Below, piece by piece: positions 1 to 7,960 of a stretch of DNA of 64,000 nucleotides. Origin of the DNA: Microbacterium sp. (lineage in GTDB: Bacteria > Actinomycetota > Actinomycetes > Actinomycetales > Microbacteriaceae). The notes under the pieces were generated by a model. It was given only the letters and a program-made list of their open reading frames with translations. It was not told where the DNA came from and did not search any database. Both the position numbers and the translations under genes were made by a program. Numbering within the stretch: position 1 is the first letter of the stretch; the number at the start of each line of letters is the position of its first letter. The stretch is taken from positions 62,001 to 126,000 of the forward strand of contig NZ_JAPSIY010000010.1 of assembly GCF_031178445.1 (NCBI RefSeq). Reading direction: 5' to 3'.

Positions 1-13
1 GTACGCTCGAGGC

Positions 14-637
14 ATGAGCAGAGCGCTTCTCATCGTCGATGTGCAGAACGATTTCACCGAGGGCGGTGCCCTCGCCGTCACGGGCGGGGACGACGTGGCG
101 TCAGGGGTGAGCGCCCTCCTGGCCGACCATGCCGGGAACTACGCCGTGATCCTCGCTTCGAGGGACTGGCACGACGCCGACGGCGACAACGGCGGGCATT
201 TCGCCGACGAGCCCGACTTCGTCGATACCTGGCCGGTGCACTGCGTGGCAGGCACGCCCGGCGCGGACTACGATCCGCTGCTGACGACGGATGCCATCAC
301 GCACCACATCCGCAAGGGACAGGGGCGACCCGCCTACTCCCTGTTCGAGGGCACGGACGATGACGAGGCCACGGCAGGGGAGATCCTCGCCGCACACGGT
401 GTGACGGAGGCCGACATCGTCGGAATCGCGACGGATCACTGTGTACGCGCATCCGCGCTGGACGCGATCGCGCACGGGGTGCGCGTGCGCGTCCTCTCCG
501 ACCTGGTCGCCGGTGTCGGAGCCGCTTCGACCGAGGCCGCGCTCTTCGAGCTCGCGCACGCCGGCGCGCAGATCGCGCACGGGCGCTCCGGTGCGGCCGG
601 CGCCTCGCCCGCTGAAGCCGGCGTGGAGCCCGGGTGA
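14..637 (+). CDS. pncA: Nicotinamidase (PncA, isochorismatase family)
   Basis: Predicted cytosolic cysteine hydrolase that deamidates nicotinamide to nicotinate for NAD salvage. The 207-residue product has the family layout: Asp9 in IVDVQNDF, metal-ligand candidates Asp51 and His53 in SRDWHDADG, Lys101 in HIRKGQG and the nucleophile Cys143 in ATDHCVRAS. Length is close to the usual PncA (about 190-210), with a short Ala/Gly/Pro-rich tail. Its stop overlaps the GTG start of the next gene by 4 nt, so the two are probably translationally coupled. A broader isochorismatase-type amidase is possible, but the metal-site motif favours nicotinamidase. Confidence 0.9.
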   Translation: MSRALLIVDVQNDFTEGGALAVTGGDDVASGVSALLADHAGNYAVILASRDWHDADGDNGGHFADEPDFVDTWPVHCVAGTPGADYDPLLTTDAITHHIRKGQGRPAYSLFEGTDDDEATAGEILAAHGVTEADIVGIATDHCVRASALDAIAHGVRVRVLSDLVAGVGAASTEAALFELAHAGAQIAHGRSGAAGASPAEAGVEPG

Positions 638-1173
638 GCGAGCGGTGCGCGCTGCTGCTGCGTGCGGTGAACGTGGGTGGACGCAATCGTGTGCCGATGG
701 CTGAGCTGCGTGCGCTGCTCGCCGGCCGCACGCCGCTGACCGGCGTCTCGACGTACATCGCCAGCGGGAACGTGATCTGCGACCAGCCCGGTGACCCGGC
801 CGCGGCGTGCGCCGACGTGCGCACCCTGATCTCGGAGGAGTTCGGCGTGGACACCCCGGTGATCGCGCGCACGCACCAGCAGCTGCGGGTCGCGCTCGAC
901 ACGAACCCTTTCCCGGATGCCGCGGCCGACAAGATGCTGCACATCATGTTCCTGGACGGCGATCCGGCGCCTGGCGCCGAAGAGGCGCTCGGAGACCGGC
1001 TCCGACCGGATGAGAGGATCGCACTCGCGGCGCGGGACCTCTGGATCGATTACGGCACGGGCGGAGCCCAGTCCACCAGACTCACCACGCAGGTGCTGGA
1101 TCGTGCGCTCGGCGTGGCAGGCACGGGCCGGAATCTGCTGACCCTGCGCAAACTCGTCGACCTCACGGCCTGA
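634..1173 (+). CDS. DUF1697 family protein
   Basis: A 179-residue soluble protein with the DUF1697 opening (LLLRAVNVGGRNRVPMAELR) and the later segment that aligns with the family (TYIASGNVICD). The biochemical role of this family is unknown. The GTG start overlaps the nicotinamidase stop in a GTGA arrangement, indicating an operon. Its 3' end overlaps the convergent LacI-type gene by 11 nt, so the two messages are antisense there. Confidence 0.8.
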   Translation: MSERCALLLRAVNVGGRNRVPMAELRALLAGRTPLTGVSTYIASGNVICDQPGDPAAACADVRTLISEEFGVDTPVIARTHQQLRVALDTNPFPDAAADKMLHIMFLDGDPAPGAEEALGDRLRPDERIALAARDLWIDYGTGGAQSTRLTTQVLDRALGVAGTGRNLLTLRKLVDLTA

Positions 1174-2200
1174 CGCCCTGGCCCTCGGCGCCTGCGCCCG
1201 ACGCGACGGCCGTGGACGCGCGCACGACCAGGCGCGTGCTGAGATGCCTCACGCGCGGCTCGGCGGCGTGCTCATCGAGCGCCAGCCGCAAGGCGTCCTC
1301 GCCCATCCGGCGCAGCGGAAGACGCACCGTGGTCAACGCCGGCTCCAGGTCACTGGCGAGGGAGATGTCGTTGAATCCCGCGACCGACACATCGATCGGG
1401 ACCCTGAACCCGTGCTCGCGCAGCCAGGTCATCGCTCCGATGGCGAGCTGGTCCGCTGTGCCCACCACCGCGGTCGCCCTGGGATGCTGCGCGAACATCT
1501 CACCGGCACCCCGGTACGCATCGTCCCGGGTCGGTGCGCCGTAGCGGATGCGCAGCGTGCCGCCGGCCCCGCCGATGATCTCGTTCAGACCGCCGACCCG
1601 CTCGAGCGTCGACCCGACGTTCTCGGGCCCGGCGAGGACGATGATCTCGCGGTGGCCGAGGCCGACGAGGTGCCGCGCGAGCTCGACCGCGCCCGTGGTG
1701 TTGTCCACGAGCACCCGGTCGACGTCGAGGGTCGTGTTGCCGACGGCGACGACACGGCCGCCGCCCGCGCTGAACGAGCGTGCCCTGGCGGCGAGGCTCG
1801 CCCGGTAGTGCTCGTCGCTCAGCCCGGATCCGGCGATGATCACGGCCGATGCCCGGTGCGCCTGCAGCATCCGGAAGTACTCGAGCTCGAGCTCGACGTC
1901 ACGTTCCGTGTGGCAGATGGCCACGAGCAGCCGGCGGCGCACGGCGAGAGCGTGGATGCCGTTGACCATCTCGGAGAAGTACGGGTCGCCGACGTTTCCG
2001 ACCAGGACCCCGATCATCCCCGTGCTTCCGCGCAGCAGCCCCTGAGCCTGGGCGTTGGGCACGTAGTCGAGTTCGCGCGCGGCCGTCTCGACTCGCTCGC
2101 GCAGAGCCGGCACGACCGGGTAGTTGCTGCCGGACAGCACGCGCGAGGCGGTGGAGATCGAGACGCCGGCCCGACCCGCGACTTGCTTGAGCGTGGCCAT
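1163..2200 (-). CDS. LacI-family transcriptional regulator
   Basis: A 345-residue repressor. The N-terminal LacI helix-turn-helix (about residues 2-50; TLKQVAGRAGVSISTASRVL) includes a hinge helix (YVPNAQAQGLLRG), followed by a periplasmic-binding-protein-like effector domain to about residue 330. It lies 70 nt downstream of the large exported propeller gene on the same strand, separated by a strong hairpin. It is a reasonable candidate to bind the palindrome in that gene's promoter, but this is inference. The effector is unknown, probably a sugar. The short tail after residue 335 is Gly/Ala-rich. Confidence 0.9.
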   Translation of the reverse strand: MATLKQVAGRAGVSISTASRVLSGSNYPVVPALRERVETAARELDYVPNAQAQGLLRGSTGMIGVLVGNVGDPYFSEMVNGIHALAVRRRLLVAICHTERDVELELEYFRMLQAHRASAVIIAGSGLSDEHYRASLAARARSFSAGGGRVVAVGNTTLDVDRVLVDNTTGAVELARHLVGLGHREIIVLAGPENVGSTLERVGGLNEIIGGAGGTLRIRYGAPTRDDAYRGAGEMFAQHPRATAVVGTADQLAIGAMTWLREHGFRVPIDVSVAGFNDISLASDLEPALTTVRLPLRRMGEDALRLALDEHAAEPRVRHLSTRLVVRASTAVASGAGAEGQGVRP

Positions 2201-2229
2201 GGCAGAAGGCTAGCGGCTCAGACCAGACG

Positions 2230-2265
2230 TTCGCCGTCCGCCCGTCCTAGCGGGCGGACGGCGAA
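2230..2265 (-). terminator. Terminator of the propeller gene
   Basis: A perfect 15-bp stem (TTCGCCGTCCGCCCG and its complement) with a 6-nt loop lies 6 nt after the stop of the exported propeller gene and before the LacI-type gene. There is no T-run, as is usual for GC-rich actinobacterial terminators. Confidence 0.75.
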
Positions 2266-2270
2266 GGCCG

Positions 2271-4754
2271 TCAGGAGCGGACGGGCAGCGGGAACAGGGC
2301 GAGGTCGGTGCCGTGCATACCCCAGGTGGCCTTGCCGTTCGGCGTGATGTTGAACACCGGATTGTTGTACCAGCCGTTCGGGATGCCGCCGTGCAGCAGG
2401 CCGCCGACAGGAGTCCGCTCGCTCGGCAGTTCACGGATGTCGTAGGTCCAGTGCACCCACGAGAACACGCGACCGCCCGCTTCTCCGAAGCCGCCGTACC
2501 CGCCGAGATCTCCCTCGCGCACGACCCGCCTCGACGCGGGGTCGAAGGCGAACCAGCGGCCACGGGGTCGGCGGCTCATGAAATAGAGCTGACCGTCCAC
2601 GGCGTGGACCGCCTCGTACGAGAGCCAGTCAGGGCGCAGAACCTCGCGCCACAGCAGCTGACGGGTACGCAGATCCACGGCGGCCACCTGCGCGGCCGGG
2701 AGGATGGGACCGCCGGTCGATTCGCCGTACGTGTCGCCGACGATGTAGGCCGTCGACCCCGAGACGGCGACCGACATAACGCTCTGGTCGGGAAGGAAGT
2801 CCTTGCGCACCTCGAAGGCGCCGGTCGCGAGGTCGATGAAGGTGAGGGCGCCGGTGTGGTTGCCGCCCGTCGGGCCGGAGGCGACGAGCAGCTGGTTCCG
2901 GTCGGCGTCGAAGTGCATCGCCCGCGTTCGCATCTGCCCGTGGCCCAGTGTGCCGAGCACGCGCACCTTGAGCGTGTCCGGATCGATCGCGATGATCTCA
3001 CCGGTGGGATACATCCCCGCATACACCGTGCCGTCTCGCCCCTCGACGAGGGCCTTCGGTTCGCCGTTGACGTCGAACCGGCGCACCGTGCCCGACGGCG
3101 GGTGGTGCACCGTGATCGCGAAGTGACCGCCGACCCACACGCGCTGGCGGCGGGTCAGGAGCATCGACTGCGCCACCTCCGGGTAGCCGAAGCCTCGCGT
3201 GGAGGTGTCCCAGACGGTGTGCGGTCCGCCCGGCTGCAGGTTCCACACGTGGCCGAGCCCGCTCACGCCGACGAGGCGGCCGTCGGCGGTAACCGCCAGC
3301 AGCTGATTCTCGATGTTGTCGAGCGGACGGCCGACGGCGACCAGCTCAGTGGGCGTGACCCGGTAGTGGTTGGACGTGAGTCGGGCGACGGCGTAGACCG
3401 CTCCGTCGCCGCCCACCGCCAGCTGGTCGACGTAGCGGTCGGCTCCGGGGATCGGGCGTGCCACGCGGTCGGAGCCGTCCGGGCGGATGGAGATCACCTC
3501 CCGCCCGCAGGCGACGTGGAGCATCCCGCCGGAGGCGGCCATGGCGAGGATGCCGACGGGGGACTCGCTGAGCGAGGCGGAGAGGTCGACCGCGTCGCCG
3601 CCGTCCTTCGGCCACCGCAGCAGTCGGCCGGGTGCGGCCGAACCCGCGTACACGTACTCGTCGTCGACGACCACTGCCGTGGCGTACAGCGAGGTGGAGA
3701 CGCGGCCGTACGTCTCGACGGCGCCATCGGTGAGGCGTACGCGCTTGACGGTGCAGTCGGGATAGGTGCCGATGTAGAGATGACCTCCGTGCACGGTCAT
3801 CGAGTAGTACCACGTCGTGGAGGAGCCCGCTTCCGCCCAGCGCTCGACGGACCGCGTGGCGGGATCGTAGCGCCAGATCCATGCGCTGCCGGACGGTCCG
3901 ATGTAGACGTAGCGGCCGTCGGAGGCCAGTCGATGACCGCCGGTGCCTTCGATGTCCAGGTCGTCGACGGTGATGCTCGCCCCGGTGCCGATGTCGAACT
4001 GTGCCAGTCTCAACCGGCCGTCCGGAGTCTTGTAGCGAGATGTGAGGTAGACGCGATCGCCTTCGACGACCGCGCCGCGGACGGCGGCCGTGAGGGATGC
4101 CGGTCCGGCCAGCTGCGGCACCAGCGGCGTGACGGCAGTCAGCGCGGCGTCGTCGAAATACGCGGTTCCGGCGTTGGAGCGGGAGGAGTAGATCAGCACG
4201 GTCGCTTCGACCGCGTCATCCGGTGCCGTGCCCCGCAGGTCCAGATACTGCCAGCTGCCGGTGATCGAGCTCGTGCGGAACTGATTCCACACCCTCACCC
4301 CTGAGGCGTTCCAGAACTCCAGGTAGAAGCTCGCCTCTCCGCGCTCGATGAAGACGTGGACTCCGGCGTCGTACGTGCCGCCGGCGGTGACGGCCGCCGG
4401 AGCGCTGCGCAGTCCGACGACGGCCGTCGCATCCGGATCTGCGAGGCGGACGCTCGAGCCGGTGCTGCGCACGCGCGCCTGCGAGGATGCGAGGTGGGGC
4501 GCGGAGGCCGCACCGAACAGCCGCCAGTCGCGCGGCATCCCGTCGACGACATCGTCGAAACCGCCGTTGAGCAGCAGGTCGGTCTGAGCGGCCGCGTACG
4601 TGGGGTCGCCCAGCAGCCCGGCACCCAAGGCGGCGACGCCGACGCCGAGGCCGATCGCTCCGTTGAGGAAGGTGCGTCGATTCATCGGAAGCAGGCTGAG
4701 GGGTGTGCGCTCGAGGCATTCGGTGTCGTGCGGCGAGGGGAAGACGGGGGGCAT
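2271..4754 (-). CDS. Tat-exported beta-propeller protein with N-terminal carbohydrate-binding-like module
   Basis: An 827-residue predicted exported protein of unknown function. A twin-arginine signal (MNRRTFLNG then a hydrophobic stretch ending near YAAAQT) sits after a 23-residue N-region. Next comes a jelly-roll, carbohydrate-binding-like module (about residues 58-210; LLNGGFDD to YFDDAALTAV), and then a long beta-propeller with repeated blades (about 215-820). No catalytic motif was recognised. The start at 4754 has a GGAG box 6 nt upstream. The alternative Met at 4685 sits at the twin arginines but has no ribosome site. It is transcribed from a strong promoter with a palindromic operator near 4870-4899. 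A role in polysaccharide binding or processing is a guess. Confidence 0.75.
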   Translation of the reverse strand: MPPVFPSPHDTECLERTPLSLLPMNRRTFLNGAIGLGVGVAALGAGLLGDPTYAAAQTDLLLNGGFDDVVDGMPRDWRLFGAASAPHLASSQARVRSTGSSVRLADPDATAVVGLRSAPAAVTAGGTYDAGVHVFIERGEASFYLEFWNASGVRVWNQFRTSSITGSWQYLDLRGTAPDDAVEATVLIYSSRSNAGTAYFDDAALTAVTPLVPQLAGPASLTAAVRGAVVEGDRVYLTSRYKTPDGRLRLAQFDIGTGASITVDDLDIEGTGGHRLASDGRYVYIGPSGSAWIWRYDPATRSVERWAEAGSSTTWYYSMTVHGGHLYIGTYPDCTVKRVRLTDGAVETYGRVSTSLYATAVVVDDEYVYAGSAAPGRLLRWPKDGGDAVDLSASLSESPVGILAMAASGGMLHVACGREVISIRPDGSDRVARPIPGADRYVDQLAVGGDGAVYAVARLTSNHYRVTPTELVAVGRPLDNIENQLLAVTADGRLVGVSGLGHVWNLQPGGPHTVWDTSTRGFGYPEVAQSMLLTRRQRVWVGGHFAITVHHPPSGTVRRFDVNGEPKALVEGRDGTVYAGMYPTGEIIAIDPDTLKVRVLGTLGHGQMRTRAMHFDADRNQLLVASGPTGGNHTGALTFIDLATGAFEVRKDFLPDQSVMSVAVSGSTAYIVGDTYGESTGGPILPAAQVAAVDLRTRQLLWREVLRPDWLSYEAVHAVDGQLYFMSRRPRGRWFAFDPASRRVVREGDLGGYGGFGEAGGRVFSWVHWTYDIRELPSERTPVGGLLHGGIPNGWYNNPVFNITPNGKATWGMHGTDLALFPLPVRS

Positions 4755-4869
4755 GACGGGCTCCGTTCACGGGAGGAGGGAAGGTGCTGCCGTGCATCGG
4801 GTGGGCACGGTACAAGCTCGGACGCTGAGCCGGTCATGGTGGGAAGGCGTCGTCGCCGAACTTCCCGCG

Positions 4870-4899
4870 AGCATAGAAAAGCTTTGCTATCCGTGTCAA
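4870..4899 (-). promoter_or_regulatory. Promoter with palindromic operator in the spacer
   Basis: Read on the minus strand, TTGACA (4899-4894) and TATGCT (4875-4870) are separated by 18 nt, a near-consensus housekeeping promoter. The 18-bp dyad ATAGAAAAGCTTTGCTAT (4873-4890, one mismatched pair) fills the spacer and enters the -10 box. A repressor bound there would block polymerase. The LacI-type protein encoded downstream is the obvious candidate. Confidence 0.7.
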
Positions 4900-4920
4900 C
4901 CATCTGTGTGCGAACAGCGT

Positions 4921-5115
4921 TCAGCCGCGAGTCGGGCGACTGATCTCCCGCGGCGGAGACCACGGTGAACTGCGTACGTCCACTCGGCGGGCGGGGCAGC
5001 CGGTGCAGTGCACGTAGACGATCTCACCCTCGGAAGTGCGGTGGGCGGAATCGACGATCCAGGCGTGCTCGTGCGTCGCGATCACGGGAAGCGGGAGAGT
5101 CGAAGGTGCGGTCAT
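4921..5115 (-). CDS. Small putative zinc-binding protein
   Basis: A 64-residue soluble protein, not assigned to a named family. The central segment ATHEHAWIVDSAHRTSEGEI followed by YVHCTGCPARR has His-x-His and Cys-x2-Cys, which could form a single zinc site. The ATG at 5115 is preceded by GGAGGC directly against the start. A longer form from 5151 would run into the divergent CGNR gene. It is divergent from that gene, with 25 nt between starts, so they share one promoter region. Confidence 0.6.
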   Translation of the reverse strand: MTAPSTLPLPVIATHEHAWIVDSAHRTSEGEIVYVHCTGCPARRVDVRSSPWSPPREISRPTRG

Positions 5116-5140
5116 GCCTCCACGATGATGTAATGCTCTT

Positions 5141-5659
5141 GTGCATCTCAACCCTTACGGCGAGTACGCCGTGCTGATGGCAACCTCCCTGGCGAACGAC
5201 TGGCCCGCCGACCGTGCGGGAGTCGAGCAGCGCACCCGTGACTTCGGTATGACGATGGAGTTCTCGGAGGGGCCGGGCGACCACGCCCGCATCCGCTCGG
5301 TGATCGACGCCTGGCTGGATGTCGTCGACGCGCCCGACGCGGCGACGCGCGCCGCACTGCTCAACAAGCAGATGGCGGCGGCAGCGGCCTACCCGCAGCT
5401 CATCGATCACGACGGGGAGGGCTGGCACCTGCACTACCGCTACGAGACGACGTCTCTGCCGTCGGTGCTCGAGGCCGTGATCAGCGTCGGCACGGCTCTG
5501 CATCTGGCCGGCCGAGGCACACATCGGCTCGGTCGGTGCGCGGCGTCGCCGTGCGAGAGGGTCATCGCCGACATCACTCGCAACGGTCGTCAGCGATATT
5601 GCTCCGTGCGATGCGCGAACCGCGACGCGGTGCGCAGGCATCGGGCGCGCGTGAGTTGA
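5141..5659 (+). CDS. CGNR zinc-finger (ABATE domain) protein
   Basis: A 172-residue putative stress-related regulator. The N-terminal ABATE region (about residues 1-115) is followed by a C-terminal CGNR zinc finger: GRCAASPCERV and RYCSVRCANRDAVRRHR, where the CGNR motif reads CANR. The GTG start is preceded by TAATGC about 6 nt upstream, suggesting a leaderless message. It is divergent from the small zinc-binding protein and convergent with the DJ-1/PfpI gene. Members of this family are thought to bind DNA, but no target is known. Confidence 0.85.
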   Translation: MHLNPYGEYAVLMATSLANDWPADRAGVEQRTRDFGMTMEFSEGPGDHARIRSVIDAWLDVVDAPDAATRAALLNKQMAAAAAYPQLIDHDGEGWHLHYRYETTSLPSVLEAVISVGTALHLAGRGTHRLGRCAASPCERVIADITRNGRQRYCSVRCANRDAVRRHRARVS

Positions 5660-5681
5660 CGTACGGGTCGCCCGCGTCGTC

Positions 5682-6230
5682 TCAGGCGTGCTGCTCGCGA
5701 TGCGTGCCCTCGGCGATCTCCTCGATGACCTTGGCGTTGAACGCGGGAAGGTCGTCAGGAGTGCGGCTGGAGACGAGCCCGGCGTCGACGACCACCTCCT
5801 GGTCCACCCAGGCGGCACCTGCGTTTCGCAGGTCGGTGGCGAGGCTCGAGTAGCTCGTGATGGTGCGTCCCCTGACGACGTCGGCCTCGACGAGAATCCA
5901 GGCGCCGTGGCAGATCACACCGACGGGCTTGTGCTGATCGAAGAACGCCCGTGCGAAGGCCACGGAGGCCGCGTCCATGCGCAGATGATCCGCGTTGACC
6001 ACCCCGCCCGGCAGCACGAGTGCATCGAAGTCGTCGGCCGACGCGTCGGCGACCGGGACGTCGACGGCCTGGACATGCCCGTTCTTCCCGGAGATCTCGT
6101 CCGGGGCAGGAGACAGCATCGTCGCAGTCGCGCCCGCTCCGGTGACGGCCTGCCACGGGCTGGTGAGCTCACTGTCCTCGAATCCGTTCGTGGCCAGGAA
6201 TGCGACGTTGGTCTCGGAGATGCTCGTCAT
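5682..6230 (-). CDS. DJ-1/PfpI family protein (type 1 glutamine amidotransferase-like)
   Basis: A 182-residue protein of the PfpI/YhbO branch, implicated in protein deglycation or general stress resistance. The nucleophile elbow GVICHGAW places Cys107 and His108, with the conserved Glu18 in NGFEDSEL. The ATG at 6230 is chosen because AAAGGA lies 8 nt upstream; longer in-frame versions lack the family start. It is a single gene convergent with the CGNR protein. The exact substrate is not predictable. Confidence 0.85.
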   Translation of the reverse strand: MTSISETNVAFLATNGFEDSELTSPWQAVTGAGATATMLSPAPDEISGKNGHVQAVDVPVADASADDFDALVLPGGVVNADHLRMDAASVAFARAFFDQHKPVGVICHGAWILVEADVVRGRTITSYSSLATDLRNAGAAWVDQEVVVDAGLVSSRTPDDLPAFNAKVIEEIAEGTHREQHA

Positions 6231-6346
6231 GATTCGATCCTTTCCGTGTCGGGAGGGGAACCCTGTCAGCTTGCGCGCCGCAGCCAGGTCATCGCAGGGG
6301 GCTGGCCACGCACGGGTCGCGCGTGATAGGTGCCACAATCGACGGC

Positions 6347-6838
6347 ATGAGCACACGGGTCCCGCGGGCATCGGCCGTCATCGCCGGTCTGGCCCTGATC
6401 GTCCTCCCGCCGCTGGCCGTGCTGCTGAAGCTCTCGGTGTTTCCCGGCTGGATGATGGTGCTGGCGATCTGGAGCAGCCCGCTTCTGCTGATCGGCTACG
6501 CGGTTCAGGTGGTGATAGCCGCGAACGCCCTCCTTCGCAGCCGCGGAGTGTTCAGTCGAACGGCCGCTGCCCGCCGCGGCCTGATCGCCGCCTGGCTGAC
6601 GTCGATCGGAGTGCTCGCGGCCGCCTTCTTCCTCGTGGACGGGGGCGACGACGGTCGATACGGCTCGGCCTTCACAGAGCTGCTCGGCACCAGCTCCACC
6701 GGCACGGGAGAGACCCTCTCGATGCAGTTCTTCGCCGTCTGCGCCGCGCTGTGGCTCGGCGGTTGGCTCTGGCTGCTCTTCGAATGGATCGTGCGGCTCG
6801 TGAAGAGTCGGTCCGCACGCAGGTGGGCGGGAGCTTAG
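6347..6838 (+). CDS. Small integral membrane protein
   Basis: A 163-residue hydrophobic protein with four predicted membrane segments (about residues 8-30, 36-60, 80-100 and 122-145) and a basic C-terminus (RLVKSRSARRW). No family or function was recognised. The ATG at 6347 is preferred over the GTG at 6323 because translation from GTG adds a non-hydrophobic stub without a ribosome site. Confidence 0.65.
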   Translation: MSTRVPRASAVIAGLALIVLPPLAVLLKLSVFPGWMMVLAIWSSPLLLIGYAVQVVIAANALLRSRGVFSRTAAARRGLIAAWLTSIGVLAAAFFLVDGGDDGRYGSAFTELLGTSSTGTGETLSMQFFAVCAALWLGGWLWLLFEWIVRLVKSRSARRWAGA

Positions 6839-6877
6839 GCCTGAACGTCTGGTGGAGCCCGTGATCGGGTGGTGCGG

Positions 6878-6950
6878 TGGGCCCCGTGGGGCTCGAACCC
6901 ACGACCCGCGGATTAAAAGTCCGATGCTCTGCCAACTGAGCTAGAGGCCC
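6878..6950 (-). tRNA. tRNA-Lys (TTT)
   Basis: The complement folds as a 73-nt cloverleaf: acceptor GGGCCTC/GGGGCCC, D arm GCTC-AGTTGGCA-GAGC, anticodon loop CTTTTAA with anticodon TTT, and T arm with GTTCGAG. The discriminator is A, and CCA is not encoded. Its strand is opposite to both flanking transcription units. Confidence 0.97.
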
Positions 6951-7025
6951 GTCAACGGCGCGAAGGCCTGACTGATCCATCCTAGCCCGGCTTCAGCGCG
7001 GCATCGATGTCGCTCGGCAGACGCC

Positions 7026-7061
7026 GAACGCGCCTGCCGAAGGAGATCGGCAGGCGCGTTC
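7026..7061 (+). terminator. Hairpin terminator
   Basis: A perfect 15-bp stem (GAACGCGCCTGCCGA) with a 6-nt loop, followed on the plus strand by a pyrimidine run (TTCTTCT overlapping the stem end). It probably ends read-through from the plus-strand membrane-protein gene and keeps it out of the sigK region. It may act in both directions. Confidence 0.55.
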
Positions 7062-7104
7062 TTCTCCGATGCGCCGCCCTCCCCAGGTCGGCGCCACGGT
7101 CTGT

Positions 7105-7138
7105 CAGCGGGCCGGTCATCCCCATGACCGGCCCGCTG
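7105..7138 (-). terminator. Terminator of the FAS1 lipoprotein gene
   Basis: A perfect 15-bp stem (CAGCGGGCCGGTCAT) with a CCCC loop lies 6 nt after the stop codon of the FAS1 lipoprotein gene. No T-run. Confidence 0.75.
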
Positions 7139-7144
7139 CGAGGG

Positions 7145-7810
7145 TCACTGAGCCGGGGGCATCAGCACCGTGTCGATGAGGTACACGGTGGCGTTGGCCG
7201 TCTGCACGCCACCGCAGATGACGTTGGCGTCGTTGACCATCCACATGTCACCGGAGCCGGTGACCTCCAGCTCGGCACCCTGAACCGTCGTGTGCATTCC
7301 GGCGATGTCCGCCGGCTCGATCTGACCGGGCACCACGTGGTAGGTCAGGATCGACGTCAGGGTGTCGGCGTCGGTTTTCAGGCCCTCGATGGTGGCGGGG
7401 TCGATCTTGCCGAAGGCGTCATCGACCGGCGCGAACACGGTGAACTCGTCGCCGTTGAGGGTGTCGACGAGGTTCACGTCCGGGTTCAGCTCTCCGCTGA
7501 CCGCGGAGACAAGGGTCGTCAGGATCGGATTGTTGGACGCCGCAACCGCGACCGGGTCCTGGGACATGCCCTGGATCGAGCCGGCGCCGTCCGGCACCTG
7601 CTCGGCGTAAGCCTCACAGCCGGGACCGACCAGGTTCGCTGCGGGGTCCATCGTCTCGGGCGCGTCCTCGGTCGTCTCGGACGTCTCGGGCGCCTTGGGC
7701 TCGTCGGACGTCGAGTCCGGCTCGGAACTCATGGTGCATCCCGCCAGTACGAGGACGCCGGCGAAACCGAGTGTCAGAGCTGCGGTGATCTTCTTCTTGG
7801 TGCTGAGCAT
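7145..7810 (-). CDS. FAS1 (fasciclin) domain lipoprotein, MPT70/MPT83-like
   Basis: A 221-residue surface lipoprotein. The signal peptide ends in lipobox LAGC with Cys25. A Ser/Thr/Glu/Asp-rich linker (about 26-60) is followed by a single FAS1 fold (about 75-220; [10 protein letters not shown] and YHVVPGQI blocks). The ATG at 7810 is fixed by GGAGG 6 nt upstream and the signal peptide. Mycobacterial MPT70/MPT83 have the same architecture and are in the SigK regulon. Here the gene is divergent from dipZ-sigK-rskA across a pair of matching promoter elements, so SigK control is likely. FAS1 domains mediate adhesion; the ligand is unknown. Confidence 0.88.
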   Translation of the reverse strand: MLSTKKKITAALTLGFAGVLVLAGCTMSSEPDSTSDEPKAPETSETTEDAPETMDPAANLVGPGCEAYAEQVPDGAGSIQGMSQDPVAVAASNNPILTTLVSAVSGELNPDVNLVDTLNGDEFTVFAPVDDAFGKIDPATIEGLKTDADTLTSILTYHVVPGQIEPADIAGMHTTVQGAELEVTGSGDMWMVNDANVICGGVQTANATVYLIDTVLMPPAQ

Positions 7811-7859
7811 GTCAACCTCCGGGATTCGGAGCCGCGGCCTTCCCGCGGCGTCGAGGGTT

Positions 7860-7938
7860 GTTCGGGGCATCGCCCCGATCGGATTGGAAGTCCTCGAAAT
7901 CGGCCGCATCCAATCCGATCGGCACCTCCGAGCCGAAG
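7860..7938. promoter_or_regulatory. Divergent sigma-K-like promoter pair
   Basis: A 14-bp perfect inverted repeat (CCGATCGGATTGGA at 7875-7888, complement at 7909-7922) places CAATCC on each strand. Downstream on the plus strand, CCGAAG (7933-7938) follows after 16 nt. On the minus strand, CCGAAC (7865-7860) follows after 15 nt. Both resemble the mycobacterial SigK elements (about CCATCC and CCGAAT). The pair would drive dipZ-sigK-rskA and the FAS1 lipoprotein. Confidence 0.65.
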
Positions 7939-7960
7939 CATCAGCGACGGAAGGCGGATC

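Noticed and set aside
2313..4304. A 663-codon open frame on the plus strand opposite the exported propeller gene
   Set aside because: It is a codon-position shadow: no family resemblance, biased composition (Arg, Val, Gly, His), and the minus-strand gene has signal peptide, promoter and terminator.
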